Below are positions 19,123 to 28,871 of a DNA stretch of 64,000 nt, in pieces; positions within the stretch are counted from its first letter, which is position 1; every line of letters starts with the position of its first letter. Position numbers and translations under genes: made by a program. The stretch covers positions 1-64,000 of the forward strand of contig NZ_LQXR01000002.1 of assembly GCF_001590725.1 (NCBI RefSeq), read 5' to 3'. The notes below the pieces were generated by a model, which saw only the letters and a program-made list of their open reading frames with translations, did not search any database and had not been told where the DNA came from. This stretch comes from Snodgrassella sp. CFCC 13594. Its GTDB lineage: Bacteria; Pseudomonadota; Gammaproteobacteria; Burkholderiales; Neisseriaceae.

Positions 19123-21414
19123 ATGAATATTACCCACATCATTGCTCAAGAATTAGCCGTCCATGCTACTCGCGTTCAAGCCGCGATTGATTTACTTGAT
19201 GAAGGCGCGACCGTGCCATTTGTGGCGCGCTACCGCAAAGAAGCCACTGGCGGATTGGATGACATTCAGCTACGCGAATTGGCCGAGCGGTTACAGTATT
19301 TACGAGAACTGGCCGAACGCAAACAAACCGTGATTAAAAGCATCACCGACCAAGGCAAGTTGACAGCTGAATTGGCCGCAGAGATTGACGCGGCCGACAA
19401 CAAAACCACGCTTGAAGACCTATATTTACCTTATAAACCCAAGCGTCGCACCAAAGCGCAAATGGCCCGTGAACATGGTCTGGCGCCACTGGCCGATGCC
19501 TTGCTCCATCACCCGGAACGGCTGCCTGAAAGCGAGGCAGCCGCTTATTTAAATGAGCACATCCCCGACGTAAAAGCAGCGCTCGATGGTGCGCGTGCCA
19601 TCTTGATGGAAACTTTTGCCGAAGACGCAAGCCTGCTTGGCCGCTTACGTGAGCGGCTATGGCATGACGGCGAATTGCGCGCCAAAGTCATATCAGGACA
19701 AGAAACCGCAGGCGAAAAATTCAAAGATTATTTCGATCATCGGGAGCCCATTAGCCGCATGCCCAGTCATCGTGCTTTGGCTGTGCTGCGCGGCCGCAAT
19801 GAAGGCGTATTGACACTCAATTTACACTATCAACCTGACGACATACCGCTCACCACACCCAGTATCTATGAGACGTTGATTGCACAGCAGTTTGGCATAG
19901 CCGATTTGGGTCGTAGCGCCGATAAATGGCTGCGCGATACAGTACGTTTGGCTTGGCGCGCCAAGTTATTTTTGACGCTGGAACTGGAAGCGCTCAACCG
20001 CCTCAAAGAAACAGCCGATACCGAGGCCATTCATGTATTTGCCCAGAATTTGAAAGATTTGCTGCTGGCAGCACCGGCAGGACGGCTGACGACTCTAGGA
20101 CTGGACCCAGGCATTCGCACGGGCGTAAAGGCCGCAGTGGTGGATGACACCGGGAAGCTATTGGATACCGCCACCATCTACCCGCACCCGCCCCGCAATG
20201 ATTGGGCTGGCGCATTAAGTACACTTGCCACCCTCGTCAAAAAATACAACATCAAACTCATTGCCATAGGCAATGGCACTGCCAGCCGCGAAACCGATAA
20301 ATTGGCTGCAGAATTGATAAAGGGGCTACCTGAAAGAACACTCCACAAAATCGTGGTTTCGGAAGCTGGTGCATCGGTTTATTCAGCATCGGCATTGGCC
20401 GCCAAGGAATTTCCGGAATTGGACGTCAGTCTGCGTGGCGCCGTATCAATTGCCCGGCGTCTGCAAGATCCATTGGCCGAATTGGTGAAAATCGATCCCA
20501 AATCCATTGGTGTGGGCCAATACCAACACGACGTCAATCAAAGCCAGCTGGCCAAAAGTTTGGATGCCGTAGTGGAAGATTGTGTGAATGCTGTGGGGGT
20601 TGACGTGAACACAGCATCGGTGCCGCTGCTGGCTCGAATTTCTGGACTCAATCACACCCTCGCGCAAAACATAGTCAGCTACCGCGATCAAAATGGTGCA
20701 TTTGCGCACCGCCGCGCTTTATTGAAGGTTGCGCGTTTGGGAGATAAAACCTTCGAGCAAGCCGCTGGATTTTTACGCATACATGGCGGCACTGAGCCTT
20801 TGGATGCGAGCGCGGTGCACCCCGAAGCCTATGCAGTAGTGACCAATATGCTCACCCGCATCGGTCTTAAAGCGCCTGAGTTGATTGGTAATCATGGCGC
20901 CATTTCACGCTTAAAGCCCACAGATTATATTGATGTGCGCTTTGGTTTGCCCACCATCCGCGATATTTTGGCCGAATTGGAAAAACCCGGTCGCGATCCA
21001 CGCGGCGAATTTCACACGGCCACTTTTGCCGAAGGCATTGAAGACATGAAAGACCTACGCCCAGGCATGGTATTGGAAGGTGTCGTCAGTAACGTAGCAG
21101 CATTTGGCGCCTTTGTGGACATCGGCGTTCACCAAGACGGCTTGGTTCATATTTCGGCTTTGGCCAATCGTTACGTGGCAGATCCACGAGAAGTGGTTAA
21201 AGCGGGAGCAGTCGTGAAAGTAAAAGTATTGGAAGTGGACGTTGGCCGTAAACGCATTGCGCTGACCATGCGGCTGGATGATGACGACAACGGCACAACC
21301 CGCTCGAATACGCGCACAACTGCTTCTTCAGGCAGCCCCAAAACGCGACCAAACAATACACCCAAGCCCAACAACAACGCCATGGCTGAAGCTTTTGCCA
21401 AACTCAAACGCTAA
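19123..21414 (+). CDS. tex: Transcription accessory protein Tex
   Basis: Tex is a conserved RNA-binding cytoplasmic protein with a role in transcription and gene expression. The 763-residue product has the N-terminal helical Tex domain ([20 protein letters not shown]), a YqgF/RNase H-like domain opening [20 protein letters not shown], helix-hairpin-helix elements ([20 protein letters not shown]), and a C-terminal S1 domain ([20 protein letters not shown]). The tail after the S1 domain is low-complexity, rich in Asn, Thr and Pro. Two DUS-like sites lie inside the gene, near 19521 and 21333. Length is normal for the family. Confidence 0.96.
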   Translation: MNITHIIAQELAVHATRVQAAIDLLDEGATVPFVARYRKEATGGLDDIQLRELAERLQYLRELAERKQTVIKSITDQGKLTAELAAEIDAADNKTTLEDLYLPYKPKRRTKAQMAREHGLAPLADALLHHPERLPESEAAAYLNEHIPDVKAALDGARAILMETFAEDASLLGRLRERLWHDGELRAKVISGQETAGEKFKDYFDHREPISRMPSHRALAVLRGRNEGVLTLNLHYQPDDIPLTTPSIYETLIAQQFGIADLGRSADKWLRDTVRLAWRAKLFLTLELEALNRLKETADTEAIHVFAQNLKDLLLAAPAGRLTTLGLDPGIRTGVKAAVVDDTGKLLDTATIYPHPPRNDWAGALSTLATLVKKYNIKLIAIGNGTASRETDKLAAELIKGLPERTLHKIVVSEAGASVYSASALAAKEFPELDVSLRGAVSIARRLQDPLAELVKIDPKSIGVGQYQHDVNQSQLAKSLDAVVEDCVNAVGVDVNTASVPLLARISGLNHTLAQNIVSYRDQNGAFAHRRALLKVARLGDKTFEQAAGFLRIHGGTEPLDASAVHPEAYAVVTNMLTRIGLKAPELIGNHGAISRLKPTDYIDVRFGLPTIRDILAELEKPGRDPRGEFHTATFAEGIEDMKDLRPGMVLEGVVSNVAAFGAFVDIGVHQDGLVHISALANRYVADPREVVKAGAVVKVKVLEVDVGRKRIALTMRLDDDDNGTTRSNTRTTASSGSPKTRPNNTPKPNNNAMAEAFAKLKR

Positions 21415-22130
21415 TCGCAAGTGGTCGTCATAGTCGGCAAGAATGGGCTGTGCCACAGGCAATCGAATCAGTTGTAGTACATGGCAAAGATAATTGGCAA
21501 GCGTAGCAAAGGAATCTACACCAGCCTGCTAGACAAGCGCTGGTGGCCTTGATTCGGCTACTTGAGATGGCTCAAAGCAAAATTTTGGCGAACACGCATC
21601 AGCAAAGTCATCAATATCCGTCGATTGCTTTTTCAGGCAACCCTTGGCGGGCACTCAAAGCCGCTCATGGGCAATCTGCAGCCGTAAACGTTGCCATCCG
21701 CTCGCTATTGTCAGCAAATCGATATATATATATAAATAAATGCAAAACCACTGGTTAAAATGCCCTTGGTGGCGGCATAGCCACAGTTGGGTTCCTGGGC
21801 GGCACGTTTGACTGCAGTTTCATCAAAGTCGTGGCTGATACAATCGCGGCCGATACGCTATAGTAATAAACAATATGGCGCCCCACTCGCTCTGCGCGGA
21901 TCACGATAACTTGCTCTTGCCTCAGCGGTAAAGCTTTTGTGACCACATCAATTGCTGATCAACAAATATGGTCATCACCGGATCAATCTCCACAGGCATG
22001 CGCGCGCTATTAATACTGATGGCAGCTTGATTATCATGAGGATGTTGATCGAGACAGGCTACCACTAGGAAAACCTATCGAAACATTGCCGATCCCTTGA
22101 AGACGCCACCACAAAACCTGCTTGGGGGTA
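21415..22130. other. Gene-poor stretch, possibly decayed coding sequence
   Basis: About 700 bases without a convincing gene. On the minus strand two overlapping frames between about 22060 and 21755 read as plausible protein (including PVEIDPVMTIFVDQQL and then LRQEQVIVIRAERVGRHIV) but are interrupted, as if one gene had been frameshifted and eroded. I do not recognise the family. A TA repeat (ATATATATATA) lies near 21722 and a DUS-variant TTCAGGCAACC near 21640. Confidence 0.4.
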
Positions 22131-22163
22131 AAAAAATAACGCCATTAAGGCGCTATTTTTAAC
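22131..22163 (-). terminator. Terminator downstream of the roadblock-like gene
   Basis: On the minus strand AATAGCGCC and GGCGTTATT form a stem (one G-T pair) followed by a run of T, about 30 bases after the stop at 22192. Confidence 0.75.
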
Positions 22164-22191
22164 ACAGATAAAACCCAAACAAAAAGTTGCT

Positions 22192-22596
22192 CTATGGGCA
22201 TTCTTTTGAAATTTCAGGCAGAGCGCGACGCAAAGACGCCCAGCCCATACCCAAGCTGGCGCGCTTAGTGGTAATCAGAATCGCCAAAGCATATGGTTTT
22301 TCCGGAACAATGGCCATAAAGTGGAACGTGCCATCGGTGGTCATTTGGATTTCTTGAATCGAGTGTGCTGTTGGTTTGTTGCGCTGCTTGGCCAGCATTT
22401 CTTCTACCATGGTCACGGTACGGCCTCGGAACATATCTACTGCCGCGGCAGACACCGCATCCAAATAAGTTTGATCGAAATACGGTACTTGGTGATAAAC
22501 CTCTAAAAGCATCCCTGTAGACAAATCGACTACCGCCATGGCGATGGCACCCGAAACTTCACCATAAATGTCTTGACAGATTTTATTTAAACTCAT
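22192..22596 (-). CDS. Roadblock/LC7-like small protein (copy 1)
   Basis: A 134-residue protein with the fold signature of bacterial roadblock/LC7-like proteins: GAIAMAVVDLSTGMLLEVYH as the first beta hairpin, a helix (AAAVDMFRGRTVTMVEEMLA), a middle strand (SIQEIQMTTDGTFHFMAIV) and a closing strand and helix (YALAILITTKRASLGMGWAS). Such proteins often partner small GTPases, as MglB does with MglA, but no GTPase gene is next to it. It resembles the protein at 45560-45925 in its opening (GAxAxAVVDxxxGMxL). The start has AGGATATT ahead of it, and the upstream region is AT-rich. The family call is a pattern judgement. Confidence 0.65.
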   Translation of the reverse strand: MSLNKICQDIYGEVSGAIAMAVVDLSTGMLLEVYHQVPYFDQTYLDAVSAAAVDMFRGRTVTMVEEMLAKQRNKPTAHSIQEIQMTTDGTFHFMAIVPEKPYALAILITTKRASLGMGWASLRRALPEISKECP

Positions 22597-23091
22597 GTTA
22601 ATATCCTAGTGGTTTGTGTTGATTATTTATTATTTTAAATACCGTTGTATTATACCTTTTTAACATATTTATTGTCTGCCTTTAATTCAGTTTAATTAAG
22701 GTCTTCTTATATAAAAAACCAGATTCTGCCAAGTTTTAGCAAGCATAAATCACATCAATCATTAGCATGACATTAAGCTGTTTTAAATAGGATTAAAAAG
22801 CAACCATTAATAAAGTATCAGTACTGTTTATTGCCAATCAAAACATTTTGATTATTGGATCGTTGCCGTCACCGTTTCATCCCCTGATCACTTTGCTCCA
22901 AGCATGTTTGTTTGTGGACCATATGAGCCCACAAATACACGACCCATTCCACACCCCAAACATACTGGATAGCCGCTCATTCATCTTGTGCCCAGAAGCA
23001 GCCACACCCCGTTAACCGAAATGAATTTTGGTAGCATAGACACAACCAAAGAGCATCATTATCATGTTGTGAAATAGGATGGTTATACACC
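22597..23091. other. AT-rich divergent intergenic region
   Basis: About 495 bases between two divergent genes, strongly AT-rich in the half next to the roadblock-like gene. No coding frame stands out. It should hold the promoters of both genes. Confidence 0.5.
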
Positions 23092-24275
23092 ATGACACAC
23101 AAAAGTTTATTGGCCTTGTCTTTGGGTACATTTGCACTGGGCATGGCCGAATTTGGCATGATGGGCATCTTGCCTTATGTGGCCACAGGGTTGTCGATTA
23201 CACTGGCCCAAGCAGGTCACTTGATTTCAGCATATGCCTTAGGCGTGTGCTTTGGTGCTTGCTTTTTGATCTTCGCACACCGTATTCCCCTAAAGCATAT
23301 CCTCCTAGGGTTAGCGATAATGATGGCATTGGGCAACACACTGGCCGCATTGGCACCCAATCAATCATTTTTACTGGTTGCACGTTTTCTGTCTGGCTTA
23401 CCCCATGGTGCTTATTTTGGGGTCGGCTCAATTGTAGCAACGCAATTGGCCCCCGCCGGAAAATCCACGCAAGCCGTGGCTGTGATGGTGGCGGGCATGA
23501 CCGTCGCCAACTTACTGGGCGTGCCTTTGGGTACCTTTGTAAGCCAATACATTAGCTGGCGTTTGGTATTTGCTTTGGTGGCCGCAGTAGCGGTAGCTCT
23601 CTGGTGGGCGTTGCGTCGCTGGATCCCCGATTTAGCCAGTTTGCCGAGCAGCGGCCTGCGCGACCAATTCCGTTTTTTGGGTACGCCAGCACCCTGGCTT
23701 CTATTGGGTGCCACCTTGCTGGGCAACGGCGGTATTTTTTGCTGGTACAGCTACGTTCACCCCATGCTCACTCAAATTGCCGGTTTTTCTGAGAACCAAG
23801 CGGGTGGATTAATGATGTTAGCCGGCGCAGCATGGTAGCGGGGAATGTATTGGGAGGCCAATTATCTGATCGCTATACACCGGGGAAAGTGGCTTCCATT
23901 TTGCAACTGGTGGGCGCAGCAGCATTGTTGCTCATCTTTTTTACGGCGCACATACCGGCTTTGGCGGTGATATGGATGTGCGTCTGCACTTTTTGCCTGT
24001 TTGCTGTTTCCAGCCCACAGCAACTATTGTTATTGCGTTATTCACCGGGCGGTACATTATTGGGTGCGGCGGCGGTGCAGATGGCATTCAATTTAGGCAA
24101 CGCACTGGGGGCGTATAATGGCGGTTTAGCCATCAGCCATCATTGGGGCTTACCCTACACCGCCTTGATCGGCGTACCCATGGCTTTGGCTGGTTTTGTG
24201 TGTTTGGCCTATTTTCACCGTCACTGGGAATTAATACCGCGACGGCAAGCAGCACAACCCAAGGACGCTTCATGA
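23092..24275 (+). CDS. MFS efflux transporter, AraJ-like (frameshifted)
   Basis: A major facilitator superfamily exporter related to the AraJ/YdhP group of sugar or drug efflux proteins. The first frame (23092-23838) carries eight or so membrane segments with FALGMAEFGMMGILPYVATG and ARFLSGLPHGAYFGVGSIVA. It stops after MMLAGAAW. The next frame continues without loss from MVAGNVLGGQLSDRYTPGKV. Adding one G near 23831 joins them as LAGAGMVAGNVLGGQLSD, the conserved loop with its GxxxD, giving 394 codons. So the gene is whole apart from one base. AGGATGG precedes the ATG. The substrate cannot be told. Confidence 0.85.
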
Positions 24276-24481
24276 GCAATCATTCGCATGTCTTAGATGA
24301 CCAACAAAAACTTTTGCTGGCCATAAAAAACAACAACAAAGCAAATCAATGTCAATATTGGCAAGCGCTATCAGCGCAAGCAGGGTTTTCCAATGAATGG
24401 ACAGTGGCCGCAAGGCTAGGGCAGCCCGCCTATACCGATGAACAAGCCCACATGGTGGCTAGCTTATTTGGTCGCTGTTAA
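24272..24481 (+). CDS. Small hypothetical protein coupled to the MFS gene
   Basis: A 69-residue protein whose ATG overlaps the stop of the transporter gene (ATGA at 24272-24275), so it is probably translated by coupling. The sequence (MSNHSHVLDDQQKLLLAIKN, then YWQALSAQAGFSNEWTVAAR) is predicted helical and soluble. I do not recognise a family. A frame open further upstream overlaps the transporter and is not credible. Function unknown. Confidence 0.55.
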   Translation: MSNHSHVLDDQQKLLLAIKNNNKANQCQYWQALSAQAGFSNEWTVAARLGQPAYTDEQAHMVASLFGRC

Positions 24482-24538
24482 TCCACCATTACGCACGACA
24501 ACCAAGATCACCGCTTATTTCAGGCAACCTTTGCACAC

Positions 24539-25135
24539 ATGACCCATCCACTCGTTGAAACCCATCCTTTGCCGCCTTTTTTACCGCCACATGCCCGCTT
24601 ATTGATGCTGGGCAGCTTTCCGCCGCCGCGTGCACGATGGAAAATGGATTTTTATTACCCCAACTTGCAAAACGACATGTGGCGCATCTTTGGTGTGGTG
24701 TTTTTTAATGACGCCGATCATTTCCTTTTATCCAACAAAAAAGGCTTTGCCGAGACAAAATTGCGCGATTTCCTGTGGCAAAAAGGCATTGCCATTAGCG
24801 ACACTGCCCAATCCGTTATTCGCCTACAAAACAACGCCGCCGACAAATATTTGCAGATACAAGAAGAAGTGGATTTAGCCGCCTTGTTGCGTGCGTTACC
24901 GCATTGTGAGACGCTGCTCACCACCGGAGAAAAAGCCACCGCCACTTTATTGCGCCTGACTCAGGCCACGCTGCCCATACCTGCGGTAGGGGCGCAATTG
25001 TCATGGCGCTTTGAAAACCGCGACTTACATCTCTTTCGCCTGCCCTCATCATCCCGTGCTTATCCTTTGGCGTTGGCCAAAAAAGCCGCTATTTATCGGC
25101 AATTTTTCAAAGACATCGGCCTACTGACCCATTAA
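24539..25135 (+). CDS. Uracil-DNA glycosylase family protein
   Basis: A 198-residue protein of the uracil-DNA glycosylase fold. It has ARLLMLGSFPPPRARWKMDF near the N terminus, the region that forms the uracil-binding loop in this superfamily, then YYPNLQNDMWRIFG, and a final RLPSSSRAYPLALAKKAAIY that corresponds to the leucine-loop motif region. It resembles the small family annotated as UDG-like or hypoxanthine-DNA glycosylases. Which base lesion it removes is not clear. No repair genes flank it. Confidence 0.65.
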   Translation: MTHPLVETHPLPPFLPPHARLLMLGSFPPPRARWKMDFYYPNLQNDMWRIFGVVFFNDADHFLLSNKKGFAETKLRDFLWQKGIAISDTAQSVIRLQNNAADKYLQIQEEVDLAALLRALPHCETLLTTGEKATATLLRLTQATLPIPAVGAQLSWRFENRDLHLFRLPSSSRAYPLALAKKAAIYRQFFKDIGLLTH

Positions 25136-25198
25136 TCAACACCAAGACGACCCAGACAGCCTATTGCCAATCCAAGCCCACTTAGAGAAAAACCACAC

Positions 25199-25828
25199 AT
25201 GAAAATTCTGATTTTTGGCGCCGGCGGTGGCGTTGGCCATCATTTAGTACAACAAGCCTTGGACTATGGTGACGAAGTTTGGGCAGTGATGCGCACAAAC
25301 AGTACGCCACCAACCAAGACCCAAGGACTACACATACTTCATGCCGATGTATTGATAGATTCAGAAGTTAAGGCAGTCATACAAGAGGCAGGTTTGGTGG
25401 ACGCCGTGGCTTCGTGCCTCAACACCCACCAAGGGGTTCAGCCTGGCAATGAATTAGCCCGCATGCTGGCCAATATCACTGCGGCCATGCAACACCACGG
25501 GTTAAAGCGCATGGTATATTGTGCATCCGCAGGCATAGAAGGCGAATTGGCGGGGGAGCGAGGGCAAGCTGCCATGCACTTTTTGCGCCACCCATTGGCC
25601 GATCACAAAGCGGCCATCGCCCACATCCACCAAGCGCACTTGGATGCCACAATAATCCGGCCAGTGGGTTTGGCAGATGGAGCGGCCAGCGGCCATTACG
25701 TTGAAACCGGCTCAGGCTTACCGCCCCAAGGTAGCGGTCGGGTATTGCGTGCTGATGTGGCGTCACTGATGCTCAAAGCATTGCATGATGATGCCTATAT
25801 TGGCAGTTCAGTGGCCATCAGTAATTAA
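25199..25828 (+). CDS. NAD(P)-binding SDR-like protein
   Basis: A 209-residue Rossmann-fold protein of the atypical short-chain dehydrogenase type. The N terminus MKILIFGAGGGVGHHLVQQA is the glycine-rich dinucleotide site (GxGGGVG), followed by VWAVMRTN, where an Arg often selects NADPH. LKRMVYCASAGIEGE and DATIIRPVGLADGAASGHYV are the second conserved blocks of NAD(P)H-binding proteins such as flavin-reductase-like and quinone-reductase-like SDRs. The substrate is unknown. It is followed by a perfect DUS. Confidence 0.75.
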   Translation: MKILIFGAGGGVGHHLVQQALDYGDEVWAVMRTNSTPPTKTQGLHILHADVLIDSEVKAVIQEAGLVDAVASCLNTHQGVQPGNELARMLANITAAMQHHGLKRMVYCASAGIEGELAGERGQAAMHFLRHPLADHKAAIAHIHQAHLDATIIRPVGLADGAASGHYVETGSGLPPQGSGRVLRADVASLMLKALHDDAYIGSSVAISN

Positions 25829-25832
25829 CCAC

Positions 25833-25844
25833 AGGCTGCCTGAA
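25833..25844 (+). repeat. Perfect DUS
   Basis: AGGCTGCCTGAA, five bases after the stop of the SDR-like gene. Confidence 0.9.
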
Positions 25845-25887
25845 CAACTCTTGCCTGCATTTTTTTAATCGTTTTTAAGGACAATGG

Positions 25888-26439
25888 GTGAACTGGTCGC
25901 TTTTATTGGCCAATTATGGCTATTGGGCGGTATTTGTGGGCGCTTTTTTTGAAGGCGAAACCGTGATGCTGCTCGGCGCTTATGCCGTGCACCAGCATTT
26001 TCTACAGCTTTGGCCGCTGATTTTAACTGGTGCTGCTGGGGGCTTTGTGGGCGATCAGTTTTATTATTTATTGGGTCGGCATGGCGGCCGGCCGTGGCTC
26101 GACAAACGCCCCAAATTGTTGCGTCAATTCAACCGAACCAGCTCATTCATTGATGCCCATCCTCTGATCACCATCATACTCATGCGGTTTGCCTGGGGGC
26201 TGCGCACCATCTTGCCGGTAAGCTTTGGCATCAAAGCGTATTCACATTGGCGATATACGCTAGTCAATGCATTAGCATGCATGCTGTGGTCAACCATCAT
26301 TGTACTGTTAGGGGTCAAAGCCAGCGTGTATGTGCACCAATGGCTAGGCGACATCAAGCCATATAAGCACGTTTTGTTGGGCTTGATGGCGGTGCTGGCT
26401 ACTGCAATGTTGGTGTATCACTTGTGTCGCAAACGCTAA
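25888..26439 (+). CDS. DedA-family membrane protein
   Basis: A 183-residue inner-membrane protein of the DedA (VTT/SNARE-associated) family, thought to act as lipid flippases or proton-coupled transporters needed for envelope integrity. The family motifs are visible: FFEGETVMLLGAYAVHQHFL with the acidic pair, FVGDQFYYLLGRHGG, and MRFAWGLRTILPVSFGIKAY with the conserved arginines. Four to five membrane segments are predicted. The start is a GTG at 25888 with AAGGA six bases ahead. Confidence 0.88.
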   Translation: MNWSLLLANYGYWAVFVGAFFEGETVMLLGAYAVHQHFLQLWPLILTGAAGGFVGDQFYYLLGRHGGRPWLDKRPKLLRQFNRTSSFIDAHPLITIILMRFAWGLRTILPVSFGIKAYSHWRYTLVNALACMLWSTIIVLLGVKASVYVHQWLGDIKPYKHVLLGLMAVLATAMLVYHLCRKR

Positions 26440-26497
26440 AGCAGCCAACCGCTTTGCGTTACAATAGCTGCCTGAACCCAAAAATAGTCTTATTGTC

Positions 26498-27013
26498 ATG
26501 AAACACGCCAAAAATAACCCTTTTTTAGCGCGTTGGCGCCAACACTGCCAAGTGTGGGTAGACAACCGCAGCAGCACCTCAACCATCCCCAGCCAAGCCG
26601 ATTTCTGTCGCTGGGTGTGGCAAAGCTGCAAAAATGATTACCGCCAAGCACACGTTTCCGTGTCGCTGTGTGACGAAGCAGAAGCACAAACACTCAACCA
26701 TGATTTCCGCGATAAAGATTACGCCACCAATGTATTGAGCTTTGCCTTAAACGAAGGCGAAGACATGTGTTTACCCGATTCAGGCAGCCTTCACGGTGAT
26801 TTGGTGTTTTGCCCCGCAGTGGTGGCGCGCGAAGCCACCGCACAGCACAAGCACCTAATCGCACACTATGCCCACCTCACGGTTCATGGCACCTTACATC
26901 TGATGGGCTATGATCACATGAATGATGACGAGGCCGAAATCATGGAAGCACTTGAAATCCGCATCCTGCATCAGCTAGGATACGATAACCCTTACGCACA
27001 GGATGAATACTGA
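26498..27013 (+). CDS. ybeY: Endoribonuclease YbeY
   Basis: YbeY is a zinc-dependent endoribonuclease that acts in 16S rRNA 3'-end maturation and ribosome quality control. The 171-residue product has the core domain with HDFRDKDYATNVLSFALNEG and the metal site HLTVHGTLHLMGYDHMNDDE, which holds the H-x3-H-x5-H triad. The N-terminal 25 residues are less conserved. A perfect DUS lies inside the frame at 26779. Its TGA overlaps the corC ATG by one base, so the two are coupled, as in the common ybeY-corC-lnt cluster. PhoH-like ybeZ, often in front of it, is absent here. Confidence 0.94.
   Translation: MKHAKNNPFLARWRQHCQVWVDNRSSTSTIPSQADFCRWVWQSCKNDYRQAHVSVSLCDEAEAQTLNHDFRDKDYATNVLSFALNEGEDMCLPDSGSLHGDLVFCPAVVAREATAQHKHLIAHYAHLTVHGTLHLMGYDHMNDDEAEIMEALEIRILHQLGYDNPYAQDEY
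26779..26790 (-). repeat. Perfect DUS inside ybeY
   Basis: TTCAGGCAGCCT within the ybeY frame, read as SGSL with neighbours, so the DUS is tolerated as coding sequence. Confidence 0.9.
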
Positions 27014-27861
27014 TGGACGACACCGAGTCGAAGCCGCCGAGTTTTTTTGAACGTTTAATCAGCCGCATTACCGGCGATGCACCGGAAAACGCAGAAGATG
27101 TGGCGCAAACCCTGCGTGAAGCGCACGAAAATCAAATTTTTGATGCCGACACGCTGCAATTATTGGAAAATTCGCTGGATTTTGCTGACTTGGAAGTGCG
27201 CGACGCCATGATAACGCGCAGCCAGATGGATGTAATTAAAGCCGACGAGCCCCTTGAGCGCATCATGCCTTACATTGTGGACACTGCGCATTCCCGATTT
27301 CCCGTGATTGGTGAAGACAAAGACCAGATTCTGGGCATTTTGCACGCCAAAGATTTACTTAAGTATTGGAATCGGCCGGATCAATTTCAGCTGGAACAGG
27401 TATTGCGTGCACCAGTATTCGTGCCCGAAGGCAAATCACTCAATAGCCTACTCAAAGAATTTCGCGAACAACGCAACCACATGGCCATTGTGGTCGATGA
27501 ATTTGGCGGCATTTCAGGCTTAGTAACGTTCGAAGACATCATCGAACAAATCATCGGTGACATCGAAGATGAGTTTGACGAGGACGACAGTGCCGACAAT
27601 ATTTTTGCGGTTTCTGCTGAGCGCTTCCGTGTGAATGCCATCACTGAAATTGCCGACATCAATGCGTTTTTTGGCACTCAATACAGCGATGAAGAAGTGG
27701 ACACCATTGGCGGACTGGTTATTCAAGAGTTTGGCCATTTGCCCGTGCGGGGTGAAAAAATCACCATCGGCAAGCTAAACTTCACTGTAGCACGCGCCGA
27801 TGCACGCCGTTTGCATACCTTGATGGTCACCCCCAATAACGACGAAAACCAGGCCGATTAA
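27013..27861 (+). CDS. corC: CorC/HlyC-type CBS-domain protein
   Basis: A 282-residue protein of the CorC group, named for Mg2+/Co2+ efflux. It has two CBS domains: the first from VRDAMITRSQMDVIKADEPL with DTAHSRFPVIGEDKDQILGI, the second around VLRAPVFVPEGKSLNSLLKE with MAIVVDEFGGISGLVTFEDI. A C-terminal CorC/HlyC domain (DTIGGLVIQEFGHLPVRGEK) closes it. There are no membrane segments, so it should work in the cytoplasm with a membrane partner. It is translationally coupled to ybeY and followed by an inverted DUS pair. Confidence 0.92.
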   Translation: MDDTESKPPSFFERLISRITGDAPENAEDVAQTLREAHENQIFDADTLQLLENSLDFADLEVRDAMITRSQMDVIKADEPLERIMPYIVDTAHSRFPVIGEDKDQILGILHAKDLLKYWNRPDQFQLEQVLRAPVFVPEGKSLNSLLKEFREQRNHMAIVVDEFGGISGLVTFEDIIEQIIGDIEDEFDEDDSADNIFAVSAERFRVNAITEIADINAFFGTQYSDEEVDTIGGLVIQEFGHLPVRGEKITIGKLNFTVARADARRLHTLMVTPNNDENQAD

Positions 27862-27876
27862 GCTTGCTTTCTTAAT

Positions 27877-27910
27877 TTCAGGCAGCCTTAATGCTGCCTG
27901 AATATGTTTT
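27877..27910 (+). terminator. DUS-pair terminator after corC
   Basis: TTCAGGCAGC at 27877 and GCTGCCTGAA ending at 27902 form a stem with a short CTTAAT loop, followed by TATGTTTT. Confidence 0.7.
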
Positions 27911-27961
27911 GACCTCGCTGGCATGGCCGCATTGTTGCTTCAGCTTATTTAAGGATTGACC

Positions 27962-28849
27962 ATGGCATTTGCCTCCCTCCTCACTTTATTGGATGACATC
28001 ACTGCGGTTTTGGATGATGTTGCCTTGATGACCAAAATGGCGGCCAAAAAAACGGCTGGCGTCGTGGGCGATGATTTGGCGCTCAACGCCAATCAGGTCA
28101 CCGGCGTCCAAGCTGACCGAGAATTGGCGGTCATTTGGGCCGTGGCCAAAGGTTCTTTAATCAATAAAATCATTTTGATCCCGCTGGCTTTGCTGATTTC
28201 TTATTTTATACCCGCGTTAATTACCCCTTTATTGATGGTGGGTGGTGCTTATTTGTGCTTTGAAGGGGTGGAAAAACTATGGCACAAAATACGTTCTGGC
28301 GAACACGCCGCTGATCAACACCAAGCCGCTGAGGACATAAGCACTCCGGCAGATGAACAAGCAAAAATCCGCGGTGCGGTGCGTACTGATTTCATTTTAT
28401 CGGCAGAAATCATCATTATCGCCTTGGGTGTGGTGGCCGATATGGCGATGTGGCCCAAAGCAGTGGTCATGACGTTAATCGGTGTGGGCATGACGGTATT
28501 GGTGTATGGCGTGGTGGCGTGCATCGTCAAAATGGATGATGCTGGTTTGTGGTTAGGCCGCCAATCCTCTGCATTGGCACGCGCCTTGGGCAAAGGTTTA
28601 ATTGTGACCGTCCCCTGGCTCATGCGCTTGCTGGCAGTAGCAGGCATGCTGGCGATGTTTTTGGTGGGCGGTGGCATCATGGTACACGGCTTGGCATTTG
28701 TGCATGATTTCTTGCACGCGCAACACTGGGACAGCGGGCTCATGAACATGCTCGCTAATTTGGTGGTGGGCATCATAACCGGCATGGTGGTGTGTGCGGT
28801 GGTACTGCCACTGATGGCGTGGCGCCAACGACGCGCCAAAGCACATTAA
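27962..28849 (+). CDS. DUF808 membrane protein (YedI-like)
   Basis: A 295-residue membrane protein of the DUF808 family (E. coli YedI). It begins ASLLTLLDDITAVLDDVALM and has KKTAGVVGDDLALNANQVTG, two blocks found at the N terminus of the family, then paired membrane helices (IILIPLALLISYFIPALITP; FILSAEIIIIALGVVADMAM; PWLMRLLAVAGMLAMFLVGG). Its biochemical role is not known. A TTG six bases earlier keeps the frame open, but the ATG at 27962 has AAGGA correctly placed. It sits between corC and lnt. Confidence 0.87.
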   Translation: MAFASLLTLLDDITAVLDDVALMTKMAAKKTAGVVGDDLALNANQVTGVQADRELAVIWAVAKGSLINKIILIPLALLISYFIPALITPLLMVGGAYLCFEGVEKLWHKIRSGEHAADQHQAAEDISTPADEQAKIRGAVRTDFILSAEIIIIALGVVADMAMWPKAVVMTLIGVGMTVLVYGVVACIVKMDDAGLWLGRQSSALARALGKGLIVTVPWLMRLLAVAGMLAMFLVGGGIMVHGLAFVHDFLHAQHWDSGLMNMLANLVVGIITGMVVCAVVLPLMAWRQRRAKAH

Positions 28850-28871
28850 CCCCAGACAAACAAAGACACCC

